A DNA stretch of 19,700 nt from an uncultured Rhodocyclaceae bacterium. Its GTDB lineage: Bacteria; Pseudomonadota; Gammaproteobacteria; Burkholderiales; Rhodocyclaceae. Location of the stretch: positions 1-19,700 of the forward strand of contig URNG01000055.1 in the NCBI GenBank assembly GCA_900549295.1, written 5' to 3'. Below the pieces are notes generated by a model that searched no databases, had not been told where the DNA came from, and was given only the letters and a program-made list of their open reading frames with translations. Below, in pieces: positions 13,351 to 19,700 of this stretch (the first letter of the stretch is position 1; the number at the start of each line of letters is the position of its first letter). The translations under genes were made by a program, and so were the position numbers.

Positions 13351-16300
13351 CAGGCCTTCTCCTCGGTGGTTTCGTGCGGAGTTTCATCAACGTGGGCTGC
13401 TTTGCTCGGTTTGTTGCGCTGCATCCATTTGAAGAACAGGGGAATGAAGAGGGTGGCGATGAAGGTGGCGAACAACATGCCGCCGAACACGCCGGTACCC
13501 ATCGACTGACGGGCTGCCGCGCCGGCGCCGGTGGCCTTGACCAGCGGGAACACGCCGAGCACGAAGGCGAGCGAAGTCATGATGATGGGGCGTAGCCGCA
13601 GGCGCGCGGCTTCCAGCGCGGCATCCACCACGCTCATGCCCTCGGCGTATTTCTGGGCGGCGAACTCGACGATCAGAATGGCGTTTTTCGCTGCCAGACC
13701 GATCAGCACCACCAGACCGATCTGGAAGTAGATGTCGTTGGGCATGCCGCGCAGCCAGATGGCGACGAGCGCGCCGAGCAGGGCAAACGGTACGGCGGTG
13801 ATGACGGCGAGCGGCAGCGACCACTTCTCGTACTGCGCGGCGAGGATCAGGAAAACCATGATGATGGCGAAAGCGAAGGCCTGCAGCGAGGAGCCGGAAG
13901 TCTGCTTTTCCTGGAAAGCCTGACCGGTCCAGGAAATTTCGTAGCCATCCGGCAGCGCCTGGGCAGCGACTTCCTCGACGATCTTGATGGCATCGCCGGA
14001 GCTGACGCCGACCTTGGAATCGCCCATCACCTTGGCGGCGATGAAGCCATTGAAGCGTTCCACTTGTTCCGGGCCGACGATGTTCTTCACCGTCACCACG
14101 GCCGACAGCGGAATCATCTTGCCGCTGCTGGCGCTGCGCACGTAAACCTTGCCGATGTCCTCCGGGCGCATGCGGTAATTGCTTTCCGCCTGGAGTTGCA
14201 CGCGATAGACGCGGCCCGACTTGTTGAAGTCGTTGACGTAGAGCGAACCCATCGTGCTTTGCAGGGTGGCGTACACATCGCTCAGGGCAATCCCCAGGGC
14301 GAGCACCTTGGGTTCATCCACTTCGACGAAGAGTTGCGGCACGGTGGGGCGGAAGAAGGTGGAAATGCGGGTGAATTCCGGGTGTTTCTGCAATTCCGCC
14401 ATGAAGTTTTGCACCACTTCATTGAGCTTGCGCGCATCGCCATCGACGCGGTTCTGCACATAGACCTCGAAGCCGCCCGCCGAACCCAGGCCCATGATGG
14501 GCGGCGGGTTGAACACCAAGCCCATGCCGTCCGGCTGCATCATGCCGATGCCCATGAACTTGCCGGCCAGATCCTGCGCCTTGCCTTGGCGCTCCTTCCA
14601 TTCCTTCAGCGGGATGAACATGGTGCCGGCGCTGGGTTTGTTGCCGCCGCCGATCATGTCGAAGCCGGAGACGACGAAAGTGTGCTTGACCGCTTCGTCC
14701 TGCGCAATGGTCTGGCGCATGCCTTCGCCGGTGGCGGCGGTGCGTTTCAGGGTGGCGCCGTCGGGCAGCATGATGGCGGAAATCAGGTAGCCCTGGTCTT
14801 CCGCGGGCACGAAGCTGCCGGGAATGATGCGAAAGAGGGCGAACACGGCGGCGACGACCAGCGCCAGCGCCACGAAGCCGACCGAGCCGTGCTTGAGGGT
14901 GAAGCCGACGGTGTGGGTGTAGCGCTGGGTCATGCGCTCGAACCAGCGGTTGAAAGGGGCGAAGAAGCGGTTTTCGGTGTGCTGCGCTTTCAGGATCAGC
15001 GAGCACAGCGCCGGCGTCAGGGTCAGGGCGACGACGCCGGAAAGCACGACGGCCACGGCCACGGTGACGGCGAACTGCTTGTACAACTGGCCGGCGATAC
15101 CGCCCAGGAAGGCGACTGGCACGAAAACCGCGCACAGCACGAGGACGATGGCGACCAGCGCGCCGGATACTTCCCGCATGGCCTTGACGGCGGCGTCGTG
15201 TGGCGAGAGCTTCTCCTCGTCCATCAGACGCTCGACGTTTTCCAGCACCACGATGGCATCGTCCACCACGATGCCGATGGCCAGCACCAGGGCGAACAGG
15301 GTCAGGGTATTGATCGAGAAGCCGAACAGCCACAGCCCGGCAAAGGTGCCGATCAGCGAGATCGGCACGGCGACCATGGGAATCAGCGTTGCACGCCAGC
15401 TTTGCAGGAAGAGGTAGACCACCGCCAGCACCAGGATGATGGCCTCGACGAGCGTGCTGATGACTTCGTCGATGGAGGCGGAAATGAAGAGCGTGGTGTC
15501 AAACGGAATGACGTAGTCCATGCCTTCGGGGAATTTCTGCTTCAGTTCCGTCATTCTCGCCTTGACCAGCTCGGCGGTTGCCAGCGCGTTGGCACCGGTT
15601 TGCAGGAAGACGCCCATGCCGATGGTCGGATTGCCGTCCAGGTTGACGGTCTGGTCATAGCTGTAGGCACCCAGTTCGATGCGCGCCACGTCCTTGAGGC
15701 GCAGGACGCCGCCGGGGCCGCTGGCGCGGATCACGATGTCGCCGAATTCTTCCGGCGTCAGCAGGCGGCCCTTGGCCGTGACGGTGTACACCAGTTGCTG
15801 GTCGCTCGGCGCGGGTTCCTGGCCGATCTTGCCGGCGGCGTTCTGGGCGTTCTGGGCGCGGATGGCGCTGGCGATGTCGCTGGTGGTCAGGCCCAGTTGT
15901 GCCATGCGGTCGGGCTTGAGCCAGATGCGCATGGAGTAGTCCTGGGCACCGAAAACGATGACGTCGCCGACGCCGGGCACCCGTTTCAGTTCATCGACGA
16001 TGTTGAGGCTGGCGTAGTTGGAGAGAAAAAGCGTCGGGTATTTGCCGCCTTCCGATTTCAGGGCGATGACCTGCAGGATGTCGTTCGAGCGCTTCTGCAC
16101 GATCACCCCGTTGCGCCGCACATCTTCCGGCAGGCGCGCTTCGGCGGCCTTGACCCGGTTGTTGATGTTCACGGCGGCGTCATCGACGTCGGTGCCGACG
16201 GCGAAGGTGGCGGTGATGGAGACGGAACCGTTGGCGGAGGCCGAGGAAGTGAAGTAGAGCAGGTTTTCCACCCCGTTCAGTTGTTCCTCGATCGGCGCGG

Positions 16301-16484
16301 CGACGGTGCGCGCCAGGGTTTCTGCCGAAGCGCCGGGGTAGCTGGCGTTGATCATCACGGTCGGCGGCGCGATCTGCGGGTACTGCGCAATCGGCAGCAC
16401 CTGCGAAGCCACCAGGCCGGCGATGATGATGATGATGGAGATGACCGAAGCGAAGATCGGCCGGTTGATGAAAAACTTGGACAT
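13350..16484 (-). CDS. RND multidrug efflux pump, inner-membrane permease (AcrB/HAE1 family)
   Basis: A 1044-residue proton-driven exporter with the standard twelve transmembrane helices and two large periplasmic loops. The N-terminus F-F-I-N-R-P-I-F-A and the loop P-I-A-Q-Y-P-Q-I-A-P-P are family hallmarks. The proton-relay residues are present: D408-D409 in helix 4 (G-I-V-V-D-D-A-I-V-V-L-E-N-V), K933 in helix 10 (G-L-A-A-K-N-A-I-L-I-V-E-F) and R963 in helix 11 (L-R-L-R-P-I-I-M-T-S-L-A-F). It takes hydrophobic or amphiphilic drugs from the periplasm and membrane and passes them to the outer channel. It starts nine bases after the adaptor stop with a GGCAG-type site and overlaps the outer channel start. 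The substrate range cannot be read from sequence, so I give no gene symbol. Confidence 0.97.
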   Translation of the reverse strand: MSKFFINRPIFASVISIIIIIAGLVASQVLPIAQYPQIAPPTVMINASYPGASAETLARTVAAPIEEQLNGVENLLYFTSSASANGSVSITATFAVGTDVDDAAVNINNRVKAAEARLPEDVRRNGVIVQKRSNDILQVIALKSEGGKYPTLFLSNYASLNIVDELKRVPGVGDVIVFGAQDYSMRIWLKPDRMAQLGLTTSDIASAIRAQNAQNAAGKIGQEPAPSDQQLVYTVTAKGRLLTPEEFGDIVIRASGPGGVLRLKDVARIELGAYSYDQTVNLDGNPTIGMGVFLQTGANALATAELVKARMTELKQKFPEGMDYVIPFDTTLFISASIDEVISTLVEAIILVLAVVYLFLQSWRATLIPMVAVPISLIGTFAGLWLFGFSINTLTLFALVLAIGIVVDDAIVVLENVERLMDEEKLSPHDAAVKAMREVSGALVAIVLVLCAVFVPVAFLGGIAGQLYKQFAVTVAVAVVLSGVVALTLTPALCSLILKAQHTENRFFAPFNRWFERMTQRYTHTVGFTLKHGSVGFVALALVVAAVFALFRIIPGSFVPAEDQGYLISAIMLPDGATLKRTAATGEGMRQTIAQDEAVKHTFVVSGFDMIGGGNKPSAGTMFIPLKEWKERQGKAQDLAGKFMGIGMMQPDGMGLVFNPPPIMGLGSAGGFEVYVQNRVDGDARKLNEVVQNFMAELQKHPEFTRISTFFRPTVPQLFVEVDEPKVLALGIALSDVYATLQSTMGSLYVNDFNKSGRVYRVQLQAESNYRMRPEDIGKVYVRSASSGKMIPLSAVVTVKNIVGPEQVERFNGFIAAKVMGDSKVGVSSGDAIKIVEEVAAQALPDGYEISWTGQAFQEKQTSGSSLQAFAFAIIMVFLILAAQYEKWSLPLAVITAVPFALLGALVAIWLRGMPNDIYFQIGLVVLIGLAAKNAILIVEFAAQKYAEGMSVVDAALEAARLRLRPIIMTSLAFVLGVFPLVKATGAGAAARQSMGTGVFGGMLFATFIATLFIPLFFKWMQRNKPSKAAHVDETPHETTEEKA

Positions 16485-16493
16485 GGCTGCCTC

Positions 16494-17627
16494 TTATTTC
16501 TTGTCGGCAGCGGGCGCGGCTGCGGGTGCGGCTGCATTTTGGCCCGCCGGGGCTTGCGGCGCGTGCGGCGCAACCGGCATGCCCGGGCGCAGCTTGATGA
16601 GGTTGTCGACGATGACCTTGTCGCCGGCTTGCAGGCCGCCCAGCACGACCCAGTTCTTGCCGTACCACTCGGCCGTCTGGATCGGGCGCGGCGCGACCTT
16701 GCCTTCGGCATCCACCGTCATCACCAGATTGGCCTGCTCGGTTTGCAGCACGGCGGATTGCGGCACCAGGAACACGCCCTCGCGCTGGCCGGTGAGCAGG
16801 CGCACGCGCACGAACTGGCCGGGCAGCAGTTGGCCGCCCGGATTGGCGAATTCGGCGCGCAAGGCCTGGGTGCCGAGGACGGTGTCGATGTTGGAGGCGA
16901 CGAAATTGAGTTTGCCGGCCTGGTCATAGACCTGTCCGTTGGCGAGGATCAGTTCGACGCCGCTGACGTTCTGTTCGCTGACGCGCCCGCCCGGCAGCTT
17001 GGCCAGTTCGCTCTCGCCCAGCGAGAAGCTGACCCACATCGGGTTGCTCTGGTAGATGGAGGTGAGCAGGCTGTCGCTGGTGCTGATGAGATTGCCTTCG
17101 GAGCGGATGGCGCGGCCACTGGTGCCGCCGACCGGCGCGGTGACCGTGGTCCAGGAGAGATTGAGTTCGGCCTGACGCAGTGCCGCTTGCGCTACGGCGT
17201 CGCTGGAAACGGCATCGTCGTAATCCTTCTGGCTGATGGCTTTGGCTTCGGCCAGACCCTTCAGGCGCTGCTTTTCGCGGGCAGTCTGCTCGGCGCGGGC
17301 TTTGGCTTCGGCCAGGGCGATTTCAAATGGCGCGCGGTCGATCTGAAAGAGCGGCTGACCGGCCTTCACCACGTCGCCTTCCTGGTAGAGACGCTTCATC
17401 AGGATGCCGCCGACGCGCGCGCGCACTTCGGTTTCGCGCGCACCTTCGGTCTGCGCCATGACTTCCAGCGAGGTCGGCACGCTCTGCGGCTGCATTTCCA
17501 GCATCGTCACCGGCATCGGGCCGGGCGCTGCGGCGGGCGGCGCTTTGTCGGAACAGGCGGCAAGGCCGAGGGCGGCGGCGAGAAGGGCGAGGCTGGCGGC
17601 ACCGCGGGTGGGCGTGAGGAATTTCAT
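16494..17627 (-). CDS. RND efflux periplasmic adaptor lipoprotein (AcrA/MexA type)
   Basis: A 377-residue membrane fusion protein. The signal peptide ends at L-A-A-C with acylated C25, anchoring it to the inner membrane. A split lipoyl domain flanks an alpha hairpin: V-R-A-R-V-G-G-I-L...Y-Q-E-G-D-V-V-K-A-G-Q at about 69-92, then the hairpin with A-I-S-Q-K-D-Y-D-D-A, then L-S-W-T-T-V-T-A-P-V-G-G. The beta-barrel domain (P-G-G-Q-L-L-P-G-Q-F-V-R-V-R-L) and membrane-proximal domain follow. The tail is Ala/Pro-rich with little conservation. It bridges the pump and the outer channel. It is the first gene of the operon, with a well-placed promoter upstream that contains the operator for the divergent TetR gene. 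Confidence 0.96.
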   Translation of the reverse strand: MKFLTPTRGAASLALLAAALGLAACSDKAPPAAAPGPMPVTMLEMQPQSVPTSLEVMAQTEGARETEVRARVGGILMKRLYQEGDVVKAGQPLFQIDRAPFEIALAEAKARAEQTAREKQRLKGLAEAKAISQKDYDDAVSSDAVAQAALRQAELNLSWTTVTAPVGGTSGRAIRSEGNLISTSDSLLTSIYQSNPMWVSFSLGESELAKLPGGRVSEQNVSGVELILANGQVYDQAGKLNFVASNIDTVLGTQALRAEFANPGGQLLPGQFVRVRLLTGQREGVFLVPQSAVLQTEQANLVMTVDAEGKVAPRPIQTAEWYGKNWVVLGGLQAGDKVIVDNLIKLRPGMPVAPHAPQAPAGQNAAAPAAAPAADKK

Positions 17628-17658
17628 GGGGAGGGTTCTCCGGGGAAAGTTTTCGGCT

Positions 17659-17686
17659 ATTGTATACAGTCAGTCGTGTATGTAAA
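17659..17686 (-). promoter_or_regulatory. Promoter of the RND efflux operon
   Basis: On the minus strand TTTACA (17681-17686) and TACAAT (17659-17664), each 5/6 to consensus, are separated by 16 bases. The predicted start is near 17652, leaving a leader of about 25 bases before the adaptor ATG at 17627. The palindromic operator fills the spacer. Confidence 0.65.
17661..17684. promoter_or_regulatory. Palindromic operator for the TetR-family repressor
   Basis: A 24-base pseudo-palindrome with perfect inner arms ATACA (17664-17668) and TGTAT (17677-17681) around 8 bases; the outermost pair also matches. The right arm TGTATGTA is the same as I remember in AcrR-type operators. Binding would cover the spacer of the efflux promoter and probably repress the divergent regulator as well. 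Confidence 0.6.
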
Positions 17687-17764
17687 AAAATTTTTGTGGT
17701 GTTTTTGTGCGTCGGCAGCGCCTTTGCCGCGCCGTGATCGCCATGTCATGAAGGTTGAAACGTC

Positions 17765-18418
17765 GTGCGCAGAACCAAGGAAGAAGCGGAACAAACCCGG
17801 CAGGAGATCATCGAGGCGGCGCGCCGGGTGTTTCACGAGCACGGCGTTGTGCGTTCCTCGCTGGACAAGATCGCCAAGGCGGCGGGCGTCACGCGCGGCG
17901 CGATTTACTGGCATTTCCGCAACAAGGCGGAACTGTTCTTCGCCATGCGCGACGATGCTTTCGCGCAGGTCATCAACAGCACCGACGCCATTCTCTACGA
18001 CCCGGCCTGGGCGAATCCGCTGGATGCCATCGAAGCTTCGACCAAGGCGTTCTTCCGCATCCTGAACGAAACGACGAAATTCCGCGAAGTGTTTGAAATC
18101 ATGGTCGCGCGCTGCGAATACGTCGATGAATTCGCCGCCATCGAGGAGGAAATCGCCCGCCCGCCGCGCGAATTTTTCATCAAGATCGAGGCCATGTACC
18201 AGCGCGCCCGCGACCACAACTATCTGCGCCGCGGCATCGCGCCCGTGGCGGCCGCCCGCGAAACCTGGGCGTTCACCAGCGGCTTGCTGCATCTGTCCCT
18301 GGGCACCGCGCGCGGCGTCAATATCAGCCGCGGCATGGCGGAGGAAATGATTACCGACCACTTCGCCCTGTTCCGCTGCTGCCCCGTCGATCCCGGCTGC
18401 CGGCAGGTTCCGGGATGA
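17765..18418 (+). CDS. TetR/AcrR-family efflux repressor
   Basis: A 217-residue one-component regulator. The N-terminal 60 residues hold the DNA-binding domain with the helix-turn-helix at about 32-52 (S-L-D-K-I-A-K-A-A-G-V-T-R-G-A-I-Y-W-H-F), close to AcrR and TtgR. The remaining 150 residues match the helical ligand-binding domain of that subfamily (F-F-R-I-L-N-E-T near 95-105). Drug or solute binding would release it from DNA. It uses a GTG start at 17765 with AAGG ten bases upstream; no better ATG exists nearby. It is divergent from the efflux operon, across 137 bases containing a likely operator and an A/T-rich tract at about 17684-17698. Control of the efflux operon and of itself is inferred from this layout. 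Confidence 0.93.
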   Translation: MRRTKEEAEQTRQEIIEAARRVFHEHGVVRSSLDKIAKAAGVTRGAIYWHFRNKAELFFAMRDDAFAQVINSTDAILYDPAWANPLDAIEASTKAFFRILNETTKFREVFEIMVARCEYVDEFAAIEEEIARPPREFFIKIEAMYQRARDHNYLRRGIAPVAAARETWAFTSGLLHLSLGTARGVNISRGMAEEMITDHFALFRCCPVDPGCRQVPG

Positions 18419-18435
18419 GCCGCCTGAGTCGGCTC
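18417..18435 (+). terminator. Small hairpin at the end of the TetR gene
   Basis: GAGCCG (18417-18422) and CGGCTC (18430-18435) pair around a 7-base loop, beginning inside the stop codon. No T-tract follows directly, so a role in termination is weakly supported. Confidence 0.25.
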
Positions 18436-18467
18436 CTGGCGCTGCCGGCCCGGAAATTTTGCGAAAG

Positions 18468-18848
18468 ATGCCGATGGAGCGCCTGATCGAGAGCCATCAA
18501 TCTCTGGCTGAAATCCGCTTCCAGTTCGAGGCGCTGGCGCAGCGCCTCGGGCTGACCGTGCTGGCCGCGCACGACTTGGGCGAAAGCATGGCGCAGCGCG
18601 GACGCGCCTTCGACGAGGCCAGCGTGCTCTACACCCTGGTCAGCTGGCCGGCGGTCGACGCCCTGCTGGCGCACGATGCCGGCCTGGCCCGCTGCCTGCC
18701 CTGGCGCTTTGCCGTGTACACCCGGTCCGGGGCCAGTTGGCTCGCCTTTCAGCCCGTGCAGGCGCCGCCCGGCCTGCCGCCCCGGCTGCTCGCTCAGGTG
18801 CGCGAGGTCGAGGAAAAGCTGCAACAACTGGCCGACGCCCTGCGCTGA
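18468..18848 (+). CDS. DUF302-family small protein
   Basis: A 126-residue protein resembling the DUF302 (TT1751-like) fold: an N-terminal helix, then L-G-L-T-V-L-A-A-H-D-L-G near residue 30, a central helix (P-A-V-D-A-L-L-A-H-D-A-G-L), L-P-W-R-F-A-V-Y and a final amphipathic helix (V-R-E-V-E-E-K-L-Q-Q-L-A-D-A-L). No signal peptide is seen, so it is probably cytoplasmic. The function of the family is not established. The position where many members have Cys-Asn-Pro reads S-W-P. Start choice is uncertain: ATG at 18468 is used; ATG at 18474 or TTG at 18459 are alternatives, and none has a strong ribosome binding site. It follows the TetR gene by 49 bases on the same strand and may be co-transcribed. 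Confidence 0.7.
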   Translation: MPMERLIESHQSLAEIRFQFEALAQRLGLTVLAAHDLGESMAQRGRAFDEASVLYTLVSWPAVDALLAHDAGLARCLPWRFAVYTRSGASWLAFQPVQAPPGLPPRLLAQVREVEEKLQQLADALR

Positions 18849-19017
18849 ACGCTGCGCCCGGAACATGGCCCGCAAGCCGCCTGCCCGCTGCTACCATAGG
18901 GCATCCGCGCAACAGGCTCTCCACGCTCGCAGCACCACCAAAAATTGGCGGCCAGGGCGAAAAGTCAGCCAAGTAACAAGCGCAACTTACTGAAATCAAA
19001 ATAAGATTCTCAAACCA

Positions 19018-19700
19018 TGAAAATCGTTAGCTGGAACGTCAATTCCCTCAAGGTTCGCCTGCCCCACCTGCTCGACTGGCTGGCGGAAGCCGCGCCGGAC
19101 GTGGTCTGTTTGCAGGAACTCAAGCTCGAAGACCACAATTTCCCGCGTGCTGAAATCGAAGCGGCGGGCTATCACGCCGCTTTTTCCGGGCAGAAAACCT
19201 ACAACGGCGTGGCCTTGCTGGCGAAACAGCCGATCACCGACGTCGTGCCCGGCAATCCGCTGTTTCCGGACGAGCAGAAGCGCCTGATTTCCGGCACCGT
19301 CGACGGCGTGCGCGTCGTCTGCGCCTACATGCCGAACGGTCAGGAAGTCGGCTGCGACAAATACGACTACAAGCTGCGCTGGCTGGCGGCGCTCGCCGAA
19401 TGGCTGGCGGGCGAATTGCGGCAATACCCGCGGCTTGCGCTGTGCGGCGACTACAACATCGCGCCGGACGAGCGCGACGTGCACGACCCGCAGCGCTGGC
19501 AGGACTGCATCCTGGTTTCCGCACCCGAGCGTGCCGCTTTCCGGCGTCTGCTCGACCTCGGTCTGGCCGACAGCTTCCGGCTGTTCGAACAGCCGGAAAA
19601 AACCTTCTCCTGGTGGGATTACCGGATGCTGGGTTTCCAGAAGAACCTCGGCCTGCGCATCGACCACATCCTCCTTTCCGCGCCGCTCGCCGGGCGCTGC
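19018..19700 (+). CDS. xth: Exonuclease III / AP endonuclease, 5' part (cut by window end)
   Basis: The frame is open from ATG at 19018 to the end of the window, giving 227 residues of an expected 255 or so. It is an Mg-dependent AP endonuclease and 3'-exonuclease of base-excision repair. Conserved active-site segments are all present: S-W-N7-V-N-S-L, L-Q-E34-L-K, Y-M-P-N-G near 109, G-D-Y-N-I-A-P near 150, and L-R-I-D-H-I-L-L-S near the visible end. The final catalytic Asp-His pair at the C-terminus lies outside the window. No strong ribosome binding site precedes the ATG. The 169 bases before it hold no gene; TACCAT at 18892-18897 and TAAGAT at 19003-19008 are possible -10 boxes without good -35 partners. 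Whether this is an XthA-type or ExoA-type member is not decided here. Confidence 0.93.

Noticed and set aside
13350..17627. Heavy-metal (Cus/Czc-type) efflux reading of the RND operon
   Set aside because: The pump has the helix-4 Asp-Asp pair and loop sequences of the HAE1 drug exporter group, with no methionine-rich or His-rich metal-binding segments in the adaptor.
14064..18065. 1333-codon plus-strand ORF antisense to the efflux pump and adaptor
   Set aside because: Its composition (repeated His, Gly, Asp, Ala and Val runs) is that of a codon-bias shadow. It crosses three well-supported genes and ends inside the TetR gene in the wrong frame.
18996..19667. 223-codon minus-strand ORF antisense to the exonuclease III gene
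   Set aside because: The plus strand shows all the exonuclease III active-site motifs; the opposite frame has none of any family I know.

Overview
The window is GC-rich, densely packed chromosomal DNA with a mix of housekeeping, chemotaxis, secretion and drug-efflux genes. Gene content and style (TyrRS, RlmB and Xth sequences, AcrAB-type efflux with a lipoprotein outer channel, a VCBS adhesin, TAGAAT-type -10 boxes) suggest a Gram-negative proteobacterium, most likely a betaproteobacterium (Rhodocyclales or a relative). That placement is inference from familiarity, not from a search.

Layout. (1) 1-2726, plus strand: the 3' end of a large VCBS/Ig-like surface protein, then an HlyD-type adaptor of a type I secretion system; the ABC transporter and outer channel of that system are not adjacent in the window. 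(2) 2836-7908, minus strand: a sensory cluster in transcription order HDOD protein, CheY-like receiver, methyl-accepting protein, STAS protein, CheA. It stops at CheA, with no cheW, cheR, cheB or cheZ in view. The methyl-accepting protein carries a CheZ-like F-Q-D-x-T-x-Q motif. (3) 7985-10026, minus strand: tyrS and a TerC-family membrane protein whose start overlaps the tyrS stop by four bases. (4) 10195-11716, plus strand: an AlkA-type DNA glycosylase with an odd C-terminal segment, and rlmB. (5) 11715-11828: a long imperfect inverted repeat built from two facing REP-like units, sitting between convergent genes. (6) 11884-17627, minus strand: a complete tripartite RND efflux operon (adaptor, pump, outer-membrane lipoprotein), facing a divergent TetR regulator at 17765-18418. 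The intergenic region holds a near-consensus promoter with a palindromic operator in its spacer. (7) 18468-19700, plus strand: a small DUF302 protein and the 5' part of an exonuclease III gene cut by the window end.

How the parts work together: the efflux operon with its repressor is a classic self-contained module. The che genes form one translationally linked run with very short gaps, so signalling from the membrane receptor to CheA and CheY is the obvious reading, with the STAS and HDOD proteins as accessory parts of unknown role. I see no tRNA, rRNA, CRISPR array, insertion sequence or phage gene. No stretch longer than about 170 bases lacks a gene. The large ORFs antisense to cheA and to the efflux pump are judged to be codon-bias shadows.
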